Assembly (NCBI RefSeq): GCF_019399895.1
Contig: NC_091884.1
Location: forward strand, 1,986,501 to 2,050,500
Source of the DNA: Cardiocondyla obscurior
Taxonomy: Eukaryota > Arthropoda > Insecta > Hymenoptera > Formicidae
Length of the DNA: 64,000 bases
Direction: 5' to 3'
Shown here piece by piece: positions 1-12,302 of the stretch (positions are counted from its first letter, which is position 1; every line of letters starts with the position of its first letter). The notes below the pieces were generated by a model. The model was not told the DNA's origin. It saw only the letters and a list, made by a program, of their open reading frames with translations, and did no database searches. Made by a program: the position numbers and the translations under genes.

Positions 1-1137
1 CTTCCGTTCCATCTTCCGACTTCCCTCACCTCTCCGCTCTTCGTCCACCTCCCCCTCACCTTATTTACTTTAGTCGAGGTTGCCGCCGGCTGGACTACTT
101 AGATATGCGAGATTTTCGTGGAAGATTGCGCGATTGCCTGCTCCAAGTCATTACGCGCGACGCGCATGCGACTCGAATTATGTAAATACTGCCCGGGTCA
201 AATACGCCACGAACGAGGCGGATTACGTTAGACGAGGCCTGTCCAACTTCCGGTCACCGGTGATCGCGTCCGTTCTAGGTAGGCTCGAATTTCATGCCGG
301 TCGGATGGAAAATTTCGCGCGGCAAATGCAAAAAATGAATCGATCGCGGTGCTAACGAGTCGAAGATTAATACTCATCAGGAATCTAAAGCGATCGACAA
401 AACCGGTTGCAGAAGCGAATGCACGGGCGCGATAACGATGCAAGTCTACGATTCAGCTACCTACAAAGATCCCGAACGAATCTGAGCGCCGATACGACTT
501 CTTTCTACTTAAATCTGCTTGAATAACGCGAAGGGAAAAATCTGGAAAATTTCTCTTGAGATATACACGCAAAGAGTAACGCGAAAAGATTCCATATGCA
601 CTTGGAAAATACCAGTCGAAATGCGAAAACTCACGTCGGCGGTTGAAACGCGAGGGTTTGCAGAGGCGCGCTTTCTCCGCTCCGCGCCACAATCTTACGT
701 TTTTCGTTTCTATAAAAACTGTTATGAAAAATTGTGCTCGCTTTAGAAGCGAGAACGCGCGGAGTCTGTGCTCGGGGGGCTCTCTCTCGCAGGAAAAGTC
801 GTCGGCTTTTGCGACGCAGCGAGCGCGAGCGCGGGAGGCTTTCGAGATGGAGATCGCACCGTCGCGTAGCACGAAAACGCGTTTATTGCACGACACTGCC
901 GTCGCGAAAGTTTATTGCACGCGGAACAAACGCGGACAAAGCGCCCGGGTACGTACGCGGCTGCAATTCCCGAGTGGTGAATCGAGCGTCGCTCCCCGTC
1001 GTACCATCATTAAGGGCCATCATTAAGGCGCCTCGTGGTCGCGTTGTTACAGCTTTTGCTGAATGGATTTGTCTAGCCGCCGTACTCGAGGAAATGTCGA
1101 GAGTAGAGTCAAAAGTATTGTAAGTAATTACAGAATA

Positions 1138-1208
1138 TTTTCTTTTTTTATTTCTCTCTTTTATTTTTTTTTTCTTCTTTTATTTTTTATTCTTTTTTTT
1201 TTTCTCTA
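1138..1208. repeat. T-rich polypyrimidine tract
   Basis: About 70 bases made almost only of T and C with a few A. An A-rich purine tract of similar length lies at 1664-1722, so the two could pair as distant imperfect inverted repeats. A short hairpin (GCTTTATGA and TTCATAAAGC arms around a T8 loop) follows at 1221-1251. Confidence 0.7.
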
Positions 1209-1663
1209 ATTAAAAGCGTTGCTTTATGAGTATTTTTTTTATTCATAAAGCTGCGGTAAAAAATTAATTTTATAATAACAGTTAAGATTGAAGATAAAAG
1301 TTTTGCATACGGACGGTTCCTTCGTAAAATTCTTCAAGCGAGTAAAATTATAAAATAGGCTGTGCATCGTTGAGCCCGCGCTCGTTATATTAATTACAAT
1401 GTAATGTTATCGAGTTGTAAAAGTACGGTGCAGTTGGACAGGCCTAAAATACGTGGGCTCACCGAGCGGACGGGGGTGGAGAACGCGTTATGCGGGCTTC
1501 CCCGACCGGCGTTACTTTCGTGGAGCCCACCAAATCACCACGTAGCATCGTTTTCTCTCGCCCGAAACACTGTACACATCGGATACGCGTAGCGATTAAG
1601 GCGTTTCAACGGTTCTTTCTGTATATCTTAATTTAAGGTGAGACACGCGCGCGCGAAGATACC

Positions 1664-1722
1664 AAAAGAAAAGGAAAAGGGAGAAAAAAAAGAAAAGAAA
1701 AGACAGAAAAAAAAAAAGAGAA
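1664..1722. repeat. A-rich polypurine tract
   Basis: Nearly pure A/G run of about 59 bases. It is the purine counterpart of the pyrimidine tract at 1138-1208. Another purine tract of about 49 bases lies at 6361-6409. Confidence 0.7.
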
Positions 1723-4700
1723 CTTAGGTAAAGTAGGATAAACGGTATTTTGTCGGAAATCGAATCCTTGCTCCATCTTCGTTTGTATATTTATGCGTTA
1801 TTCAGACGACATGTCTCGGGAAATATTTTTTGAAAAACGTCTCGCTTTCCTTCCGCGCGCGGAAGACGGATATGTCAAGGGGGTGCTCGCAGGTGGAAAT
1901 TCAGGAACATATGCGCGACGTTCGTGCCATTTAATCCTCGAGGAATACAGTATACGTGAGATTCATGTAGCCGCGATGAAATCTTGGCGGCACGTCGGGA
2001 AACTAAACGAGTAAAAAGATACGAAGGGTGCGGGATGACGGGCGCGAATAGTGAGGAGCGGGTCCGAGGGTTTCTTTTTCTTTTTATTTTTTTTTATTTT
2101 TCTTGGAGATTCTTAGACGCGAAAAAAAAAATACGTCTAATAGAAATCTCAGAGATTTAACACTCGAGAGCCACTTCAACCCTTTGGAAGTCACGTATGT
2201 CACCGATATTATGTCCTCGAGCGTGGCCTGTATGCGACGCAATCTGTATCACAATATAGCGATTTATTGTAGTAAAATACACGATATGCGATGAAAAAAA
2301 AAAAAAAGAAAAAGAATCCTGCAGCTAGACCTCCATTCTCCGAAACACGACGCTGAAAATCTGCTGCCGCCAGCATCGATGGAAAATGCCCCATCGGATA
2401 AATCGCACGTATACCACCCGCTTTCGATCGCAAATGTAAAACGTCTTGAGATATCATCGACGTCGGCGCGAGTGCCTGACATTAATTCAAGACACAGCCA
2501 ATTAGATAAGGTACGTATTTCATTTTTAAACTAACCGACGTAGCGATCTTTTTTTATAAAATCTTTACCGAAACGAGAGAAGACCGGCCGATTTGGGTGG
2601 AAATGGAGAACAAAAATAGCCTTCTCAATTATTTCATTATTCGCGAAACATTTGATAAGACCCTCTTACCGTTCTTGTTATTAGGTACTTTATTATAAAT
2701 AAACTCATCACTTTCTTCGAAGCCACCTAAATCTCTTACCTCGAAAGGCGGTTAATAGTTTTACGAGGCAATTGATCATACTCTAATGGCTCGTGTACCT
2801 CCCGCGATAGAAACAATAGCGCAATATTTCACGAGCCTGCGTTCAACAATTCGTTCGAAATTTATCTGCATTTAATAATAAGCACGCAAATAAATATAAC
2901 ACCGCATATCGTATTAATTTCAGCGAGCCGGCACGGTGCAACGTGAAACGCGTTACACAGATCCGTACACACGGAAGTCCGTACAAACCGTGCGTAGAAC
3001 TCGGAGAAAATTCCTATCCACATCTCCCGCAAATCTAAAATTTTAATGAAGTTACTCTAGATATGAAAAAAAAAAAAAGAGAAAAAAAAATAAAGCAAAA
3101 ATCCTTTTCCGAATAATGTCTCTACGAACGTCGTGTAATTCAAGCTCATATCACGTCGCATGCACGGCAATACTTTATTCGTTATTAGATGTGTATACAT
3201 CGTCGAAGAATTTTATCCTGATACGTTACGAAGACGGGCGCGCACCGTCAAATGTTTGTTCTCGTGACAGAAAATCCTCTCGGCGATATTTATAAAACTG
3301 TCAATTCTGAACGTCGAAATAACTCCCTATCGCTCTCTTTCTCCCTCCGATCGGATCCATTATACGTTATTAATAGAAATGTGCTGGGAACGCTGGACGT
3401 CAATTCCGCGGAGCGATATCGCGAGGGACCCCGTCGACTATTATCAAATCGCTCGCTTCCTTCGATAACTCCTAATCGCCTGGCTCGCGACGAATTTACG
3501 TTTACAACTTTATCGCCTCCCCCGTTCACGTTATTTGAAATTCAAGCAAAGCGGTTACCGAATCCAACAAATTTCGCGACCCCTTTCCGACGGTTTTCCC
3601 CCAATCATCCCGCACGATCACCTCGTTACCGTAAGTTAATAGCTCTTTCACGTGTACCCGAATCGTCCCTCAAGAACCAAGTAACCATTCGCGCTCGTAA
3701 CAATGTAAGCCAAACGCGTACGCGATTGTTCGCGTCTATATTTAATATTCCCGGTTACTTTAACACGGGCCGCGATTTTATTAATAATAATTTGGTTTCG
3801 AGTATTAGTTTCTGTGAGTTCTAAAAAAAACCGATACGAACTGATAAAATCATGTACGGTTAATATTAAGTTTTTGGAAATATTTCTTATGCATTTTTAG
3901 ATTATCCTTTGTGATTTTATTAATATTCATCTTTACGTAATTTATTTTGAAGTTATTATATTATGCTATTATTAATATTTATTATATTATACGGTACGTA
4001 TCGTTTTTCGTGTATATAGTTGATCGTAATAATAGACTTTTCTATTACCAGTTATCACTAGCTCACTATTCCAGATATGGTAGATAAATACAATTCAATC
4101 GACATACATATTCAATATTAATTCTAGAATATCTGATCGCTAGCAAAATATATTCCCATCTCGCGGTATTCCTTGGATTATTTTCTACGTTACGCGTTCG
4201 CAATTATGTTGCCTGTTCTACGGATTCCTAAGAAAAAATATATCACGTTAAACTAATAATATTTAATTAATAGGCCAACTAAGAAATAAAATATTCTCGA
4301 ATAATATAAAATATTCCAGGAAGCTTTAAAGCAGCGTAAAATTAGAAGTTTTAATGCAAAGGAAAATATGGTCAGTTTTTCGACGTTGCGAAGGAAAAAT
4401 CAGACCTCTTAGCGATAAATTATTCATCACAGAGTTTTCGTTAATAAAACAGCAACTTTTTATCTCAACTTTTTTCGTCTCTGTCGAAACGCCAGAGAAA
4501 GAGAGAGAAAGAGAGACGGGAAATAACGTCCGCAGCCCTTTCGCAAGGGCTGGCATGCGTTTTCAGGAAAGATTCAAACCGGAGAGCCCAGGACTTAATG
4601 GCCGATAACGTGTGCACGCGCGTGTATTTATTTATATTCACGCGCGAATCGAAATTCCTGTCTACGGATATATTTCGATGTCGAATACCGGCTGATGAAG

Positions 4701-7700
4701 TTATCGGAATAACGTGGCGCGATACGCTGTAATGAGAACAATGCGGCGCTCCTCGAATATTTACCAACCTCACGGAATTCTGCAATAGCGCACAGCCGTC
4801 ACGCCGAAAGCGACTACTACGCGAATTCCACGGATTAGCGCGCCGATTCCTCGATTAATTTAATTAAAAATGAATACCCGATGGGAAATAATCCTCCCTT
4901 CCCTTCCCCGCCCGCCCATCCGGGGTGCACTCGCGCGTCCGCGTCTGCGGCCGTAGCGCGCTCGTGAAATCTCGTTCGCTCTCATAAAAGTCGCGGCTCG
5001 TACGTGCTCGCAATTATATCGGGATTAAACCAATTATTATCGCGAGCGCGACGTTACATACCGTTATCGACGTTTTCGAATCGCGATATTCATGTTTGTT
5101 AATGTTAAAATAAGATCATAAAATTACTAGAGCAATCTCGCGGCATAATCGCGTTGCGCAGCTTCATCGATTTATCAATAATATTTTTCACCGGCAGAAA
5201 CGTCGGCCTTATTCTCGAAGAGTTACGATGTTCGCTTAATAATTGATAAAAACAACGATATTAATTTCTATTTAAGCGGCGATGGAAATCTCGCCGCCGT
5301 TTATCGCCCGCCGAGATTGGAATTTTATTCGAAGAGTCGGGAAAGACCTTCTTCGAGGATATCAGTTCCTTTATTTATTTTTTTAATCGAACTAAAATTC
5401 TCGCGTTGATTTCTACAAGCAACATTTTTATTCCCCTGCAATTAGTATAACAATTAAAATTTGTGTAATCGTAATCTGAAAGGAAGCGGGGGAAAAAGCT
5501 CGTTAAATTCTCGTTCGCTTTCGAGTTTCGCGCGGCCGAACGTAAAACAAATGGTGATTTGGTTGTTAACTCTAATGCAGATATCCGATAGCGGAACGAT
5601 CGATCTCGCCGTATATCGTCAACGGCAAGACGTTATCTTGTAAAGACTGTAAAACTCGCGAATTAAGCTACGTTAAACGACTTCATCAGCCCCCGGGCCA
5701 ATCTCGTGCGAGATAGATCCGTCATAATTAGACGGAACGAGCCATATAAACGTCCGGATTCGAGCTGCGTACGTCGCAACGGTTGGCGTAAAACTACAAA
5801 GTGCAAACGCGAAGACACTCCCACCGGTAAAGCCTTCGACGGAAACGGTGAACCCCGCGGATCGACGGTGACCTCTCGTTATTTAAAATAAACGTTTTAC
5901 CCCGCGCGGAAAATTTCACGCGGTGACCCGCGGCCGGCTTTGATTACGCGAACGGTCGGCGATATTTGCGACGAAGAACAGCAACGTACGATCGCGCAAA
6001 AGCGAAACGCAATAAAACGCAACAATTATCGATGATTCAACGTCCGGTTTCTCTCGCGCGGCGCTTTCACCTGCGGATTCTTCCGAAGAATCCAGTTTCG
6101 CGCCTCGCTTCGTACAATGAGCCTTTAATGAGTTTCCTTTGCAGCGAGCGGCAGGACGTACTGTTTGGGGTCGCTCTGAGGGGGAGGGGGGGGGGGCTAG
6201 CTCGGAAAGGAAAGAACGAGAGAAAAGGAAAAAAATTGTGCAAAGTAACGTTTGATCGGTAGAGCGTGAAGATGGTTTCCGCGGATTTCGTGGAATCGCG
6301 CGCAGTCACCCGTGTATTATGTATCCGTCGTTATCTGGCTCGATAAGGGAACGTAACCGGGAGAGGAAAAAGAAAAAAAAAAAAGGGGGAGAAAAAAAAG
6401 GAAAAAAAGCTGCCGTAAGAAAAGGTCATGGCACACGGGGGTTCATTTCGCCCCCGGCAAACGCGAGGCAGAATCTCCTCTCCTTAAAGATCTCTTCTAC
6501 GCCTCCCTTTTCTCCCACCCACCCCCCTTCCTCCTTCCCCTTGCTGTCCCGTTCAATCTCGCAAATCGGCGGAATAGCGGTCTTGTAAAAACATCAATAG
6601 AAAACGGAAAAGCCCTACGGAATTAAATCGAGAAGAACGGTTCTCCAAGCTCCCGCAGCACTACGTGTCTTTTGTTTCTTATTTGCCCCGATACCGTCGT
6701 TTTATCGCGTCTGTAACTCCTTCTCGAAATACTTGTTCTCTTAATCGTTCTCGACGGCCACGTTTGACCGCGGGAACTACCTGGTAATCGGAAGCAGTAG
6801 GTAAACTCTATAGCCTATTACTACTCCCGCGATAATACTTCCTAATTAACTAAACGTAAAAAAGAAAGGAAAAAAAAAAAAGAAGACAAAAAGCTCATTT
6901 TGATTTGATTTGAATATCGGAATTAATTCGCGCGAAAACTGCACCGTATTTGACCGAAAAAGTAATTCGGGTTTGGGCATTATTATATTCGACGAGCTTG
7001 AACGGCGGTAGTTCCCTCAATCCCGAGCAACTGTTTCGCGCCACTTTGTGGATTCGCAGAATTATTAAAATTGCGCAAAAGGGACGTAAAGGCGAGAAGA
7101 GAGCAGGGAAGAAAAAGAGCGCTTATCGCGGGAAGAAATGTCACACTCGTCCCGAATAAAAACAATCCGTGCGTTAACCGCGCTGCAGCTATTTTTAATA
7201 ACGTTACTTTTAGTGGAGCAAGGCGCCTAAATTATTTTGCCGGGGGGCGCGTCGCACCCCGAGATTTCCTCGTCACATTAACGCGCGGCGGAGGGAAAGG
7301 GGACGGCCCGATAGCCTTCCGAAGGTGTTTTACGATACGGTACGGGTCCGGGATGCAAATTACTCGGAGGGAAACTTCATTAGGAAGTTTGCAACGGCAC
7401 CGCGCCGCGCTAAGGTTCGATCGCGTTGTATCCGAGAGAAATTCCGACGCACTTTACCCCGAACGGCGAACCGTTCGTCGCAATTGCCCGGCGTTTAATT
7501 CGTTCTCGAGCGGCCGCCTCTCGCGCGGCGCGAACGCCCGATAAATTATTGATACCGATCACGTATAACGAATTCGCGATCGATGCGGCACTCGCGCCGC
7601 GGACAATTATGTTCAAAATTCGACGACAAATGCACGCGCGATTGGTAGCGCGGCTGCAACGACGCAGCGGGCATGGGCAAACGTCGGGAAACAACAGCCC

Positions 7701-8488
7701 CGGCGACACGCTCGTATTATGCAATAACGTGTGATTATTAATTATCAGTCTATAGACGCCGCGGCGGGGAATCGTTTGCGATCGTTGCAAAGAAAGATAT
7801 CGCGCTGGCCTATAATCGCCCTCGCGACGTGTCGCAAAAGCGACCACCGAGTGCTCCGTAAAACAATCGAACCAGAAATTCTTATCGCGGCGGTCGCCGA
7901 TGGAATTCCGAGTAAAAAAAAAAAATTCCCGCGATCGAGGCCCGAGTCGATCTCGAGCTACCGAGCCCGAAAACGTCGCGTACGCGGGGGCTGGCTGGCC
8001 GGCCCGCCGGATATCAAGCCCGATTCGAGATGTGGACGAGAGTTGCAGGTGCGAACGAGAGACCAGGATTGCGGCCCGCCGGGCGGAAGACTGATTGGCC
8101 GACCCAGATGCATACCGTTATCATAAATCTGCTCGAAATCCCTCGCAACCGCGCGGATATACATCGCGTCCGCTTTCCCCGTTCGCCGCCTCTTCCCCAC
8201 GTCTGGGAGCTCTCTGCGTTCTTCGGTACGGTATTTTCGCAGCAAACCGAAGAGAAATCGCGCCGGGATACGCGGAATTAATTAACGCGGGTGCTATCGT
8301 TTCGGAGCGGCACGCACGCGGCTCGCATTCGAACCCCGCGGGATTTAAGTAGAACGAACGTACGACTTGGTCGGACCTACGCATTTCAACGAGTACAAAA
8401 AGAATCGAGCGAGCTCGATATATTGCCGGGCGTGTAATAAATTCTCTGTGCGTTTGAGGCAGCTAAATTGGGGACCACGTCGCGTCGC

Positions 8489-8898
8489 TTAAAAAAAAAA
8501 AAATTAAAGAAAAAGAAAAAAAAATTAAGCCCTTGCAAGGATCGGATAAGAACGTCAAGGCTGACGTTGATAACGATAAAACTGAGCACCGCGTATCTAA
8601 TAGCGCTTGAAAGGAAGCACAAAACTTGGTCGAAATATTAATGGGATATGCAGAGGAACTCCTAATACGGCGCGTTAGATAGTCGAATGTATAATGAACT
8701 CGCGTGATTAAATATACGCGAGTGTATCTCGCGTAACAGAATATTCGTCTTTGGAAAAGCAAATTTTGATGCGAAACCGTGCACGAATAAAAGCGAACGA
8801 AAACATGAATAACGACGTCGAAGGATTCCGAATCTGAGAATTTATTTCCCATTAATTTTTTTTCTTTTATTTCTTTTTGTTCTTTTTTTTTTTTTAAT
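8489..8898. repeat. Imperfect inverted repeat with A-rich and T-rich arms
   Basis: The left arm (8489-8528) is an A-rich run broken by ATTAAAG and ends in AATTAAG. The right arm (8851-8898) is its approximate reverse complement, starting ATTAATTTT and ending in TTTAATTC. The spacer is about 320 bases of ordinary sequence. It could be a degenerate foldback element or two independent simple tracts. No target duplication was recognised. Confidence 0.4.
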
Positions 8899-10288
8899 TC
8901 GCCCGCTTGCGTAAATATACCGGTGCAGATGCAAATAGACGATTTGTAAAATTCCATTTCGTTCTCGATTACTTGGATATTAAATGGAATCGCGTTCCCA
9001 TGGCGTGACGGTTAATGAAACTTTGAAACGACTCGAGCCAGGCGTTTACTAACGGCGTCTTGGACTACCTGACAGGTATCCGAGTACTTGGAGGGTATTC
9101 GTGTCTCTTGACACGTGACGGACACCGTTTGTTGGAGCATCTTAAATCCCGAATTTAACAGCCGGATTTAAATTTCCATCGCAATTTGCCGGCTAATCTA
9201 AAGCAACGCGCCCTCGCAAAGTTTAATCAAATCACCATATCGAGAAAGATTGGTTTCCATACCGCGTTATTTATTTTAAATAATACTAAACGATAGTTAT
9301 TCAATACACATAAATCAAAATATTCGTGCGCTTAGAGACAGTTTGTTCAACTTTTTTTTTCTTTTTTTTTTTTTTAACGATTCCCGCAATAGCACAAGAG
9401 TTCCTATAAATTTTTTATATCAGTTAGAACGATTTTTTTTTTATGATACACATGTAAAAAGAGATAATCGAATAAATACACACGGAATTGAGTTCGCGCT
9501 TATACCATTGATAAATGGAATAAAATCACGGAAATTCCGGATACATTCATCGACGTGCTTTTGTTCGCGATTTGCGAATTTAATCGTCACACATTTTTCA
9601 CCACGTAAAACATGAGTAACGATTGTAAAATAAAAGAGCCATTCTCCCTTTCTGTCACGCACATTTTGGCCCATATTACCCGTAAAAAATTCATCGTGCA
9701 CGACGAATAGACGTAATCGATCGGCAAACGTTTCGCGCATCAAAGTTGATCAGTGAGAATCGATAATCACTTGCCGCCTAATTAGTGACGATCGCAAATT
9801 CCAGATAATCAGTCGTGTTTGAGCGCTACATGAATACCACAGAATGTTCTCAAATAAACGCCTCTTCAGTGCATAATATGATCCTAATGTCCACGAACAA
9901 AATTAATTCAAATTAAAAAGAAAAAGAGAAATATTAATTAAATCGCATTAATCGTTTGCAAAATCAAAGGAACTATCGCCACGTTTAACAAATTCGTGGG
10001 AATATAAGCAGCACGTTCACGAGCGCTTGTATGTAAATTGTTCTTGAAACTTTATTGAAACTTTACTTCGAGACGTGTAATTCGTCAGAAGAAAAGCTCA
10101 AGACTGAAATAATTTCGTAAGCAAAGACGAAGTGCTTGCAGTGGCATGTCTTCGGAAAAGCGTACTTTCTGTCGTAAAAATACCGAATTTTAATTTCAAA
10201 TTAAGTGCACGATAAAATAAATAAAAATCGAAGACGGTGATATCATTAAATAACAGACTGCGTGTATAATTAACGAATAATTTGTCAT

Positions 10289-10319
10289 GTTCGGAAAGGA
10301 AAAAAAAAATTTTCCGAAC
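10289..10319. repeat. Short perfect hairpin
   Basis: GTTCGGAAA at 10289-10297 is the exact reverse complement of TTTCCGAAC at 10311-10319, with a 13-base A-rich loop. It is too short for a typical microRNA precursor and no function is assigned. Confidence 0.5.
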
Positions 10320-11180
10320 TTAGTTTTACCTCCAGGTAAATAAAATAAAAATCTGTAACCTACATATATCATTGAAGATATCGTGACGAATGTATCTACA
10401 TTATATGACTGACTATTAATTGTTTTCTGAATTTATACAACAATTTATCTAAACATGCGGATAAAACGAGCAATATTGTCGAACTAAAATTGCATGTTTT
10501 ATATTTGTTGAAGGTATAAGTCTGATTTATTATATGTATATACGCAGTTCGATGCAGGCGGAAAAGCAGAAACGAGAAATGGAAAGAAAGAAAAAATATA
10601 TATATATAAAAAAAGCGAGACGTTTTTCAACGTGACTTTTGTGTACCAAAGATATTTTTTATTGCGTCGTCTTTACTGTTCGTTATTGTTAAGATTATTA
10701 ACTTTACGGTGTAACGATATATACCAAATTAAGACCGGCGTACGATAAACGGGATACGACGTTGTCCGCATCGCAGCGCGTTTATCTGCACACACTCATA
10801 GGATACTCATAGGATCTACTGACATTAAAGATAAGACGATAATGTACGGTACATTACGGTGGATTTCGAATTAATTCTTAAAGAATTAAACGATAAAACT
10901 CTTGCAACTTAATGAATTTCTCAGTATATGTCTGCAATCATGTATTATAGAAAAGAAAATAATTCGATTCAATAAAAACTTACAAAAATACTGGTATGCA
11001 AGTGCTTGACCTTTATCGAAAACATTAATTTCTTTAGAGCTTAAAAAAAGAAATAACAACATATAGATCGCCCTTTTTCTTTGATCCAGAAAAGGAATAA
11101 TTGAAACTGCTTGACACAGTTTTAAAGTACGGTAAACTAAAACGGATTGCGAAGTGCATAAAAAAGAATATAAAAATATA

Positions 11181-11535
11181 CAGGGTGTCTCACCCCATGT
11201 GTCGAATCCGTTAGGAATAGACAGAACTCGGTAGATAAGAAAGTCCACACCATTTTGCAAAATTCTCAATGGTTATTGAAAAAAATTAATTTGTCTAGAG
11301 CAAGAGCGATAAGGAAGCCACGCGTGAGTGAGCGCGACAGGCGACGGCGCCATTCCTAGCCATTCGCCTGTCACGCTCACTCGCCCGCAGCTTCCTTGTT
11401 GCTCTTGCGCTAGACAAATTAATTTTTTTCTCACTAACCATTGAGAATTTTGCAAAATGGTGTGGGACTTTCTTATTTGTCTACCCGAGTTCTGTCTATT
11501 CCTAACGGATTCGACACATGGGGTGAGACACCCTG
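11181..11535. mobile_element. 355-bp foldback MITE-like element with TA flanks
   Basis: The element starts with CAGGGTGTCTCACCCCAT and ends with ATGGGGTGAGACACCCTG, a perfect terminal inverted repeat of 18 bases. The similarity continues inward for about 150 bases on each side with small mismatches and indels, so almost the whole element can fold on itself; the unpaired centre lies near 11340-11360. TA dinucleotides flank both ends (11179-11180 and 11536-11537), as expected for a TA target-site duplication. No transposase frame is present, so it is non-autonomous. Palindromic structure plus TA target fits a Tc1/mariner-type MITE, but the superfamily is inferred. Confidence 0.85.
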
Positions 11536-11537
11536 TA

Positions 11538-12302
11538 GATGCTGCTTTACAACGCTATAATGAAAAGTATAATTGCACTTTATTATAAATTGTTTTAAGG
11601 TCCCCTTAATCATTGCTGCATTGTTTCGTTTCCTAATTCTAAAACGAACGCATTTATGAATAATTATTTGTCAGACTAGCGTATCGTTATAAAAATTTGG
11701 AAAGTTCATACATGAAAATCTAATTGTTTATATTAACTTAAATCATCCTGAGCTTTTATATTAGCAATTCCTCCTTCATAAAATTGCCCTAAACTTAAGC
11801 AATATAGTAATAACATGTTCATATGGATATATTCTTATTTATACATATATGTATATATATCTCTCTTCTATATATATATATATATTTGTTAATATAGAGA
11901 CCTTACGTTATAAGTATAACAGGCTCTTAATTCGAAGCTGCAAAGGGACTCGGGACTAATTCATTTTTATGATACAAATGTGCGTTACAACCTCGTAACG
12001 CACGTATTACCTAAACTCTTATAAAATCGCAGTTTCTTAACATCTATTAAGCGAATCCAATAATATCGTTTACATAGCATTTTACAGCTAAATGATAGTA
12101 ATTATCAGTTTTCTCGTAGTCGCTTTGCAGCTATTAATACAATACTTTATTTTCAAAGCATGATAAATCTAGTAAATTTAGATAACAAAAAATATATAGT
12201 ATTTGACAATACCATTACATTACATTATTAATCTTAAATAAACTGTTATCTGCATACAAAATGCATGCACGTAGATTTGTCCATGGCAACGGTAAAACTT
12301 GA
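11538..12302. other. 3' flank of the sorting nexin gene, AT-rich
   Basis: AT-rich sequence with no coding potential seen. It contains a TA microsatellite near 11866-11885. A minus-strand AATAAA (plus-strand TTTATT at about 12147-12152) lies roughly 150 bases past the SNX6 stop codon and is a plausible polyadenylation signal for that gene. Confidence 0.5.

Larger units (their letters stand above)
1..11178. other. Gene desert, CpG-rich left part, AT-rich right part
   Basis: No gene could be supported here on either strand. Roughly the first 8.4 kb is rich in CG dinucleotides, with the densest block at about 7.2-8.35 kb; from about 9.2 kb the sequence becomes AT-rich. The longest open frame (3252-3824, 190 codons, plus strand) has no recognisable domain, low-complexity Ser/Arg/Pro/Asn composition and no convincing splice partners, so it is not called. 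Homopolymer A and T tracts are frequent. The block could be intergenic regulatory DNA or part of a long intron of a gene outside the window; the sequence does not decide this. Confidence 0.6.

Noticed and set aside
1221..1251. Hairpin with T8 loop resembling a terminator
   Set aside because: Rho-independent terminators are bacterial; in this eukaryotic setting it is only a short inverted repeat.
3252..3824. 190-codon open frame in the left gene desert
   Set aside because: No domain, no signal peptide, low-complexity composition, no supporting splice sites; long frames arise by chance in CpG-rich DNA.
7071..8384. Many overlapping open frames on both strands
   Set aside because: They reflect high GC content with few stop codons; none shows a recognisable domain or a consistent exon chain.
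10886..11455. Minus-strand frames over the foldback element
   Set aside because: They run into or lie within the palindromic MITE arms and encode no transposase-like motifs.
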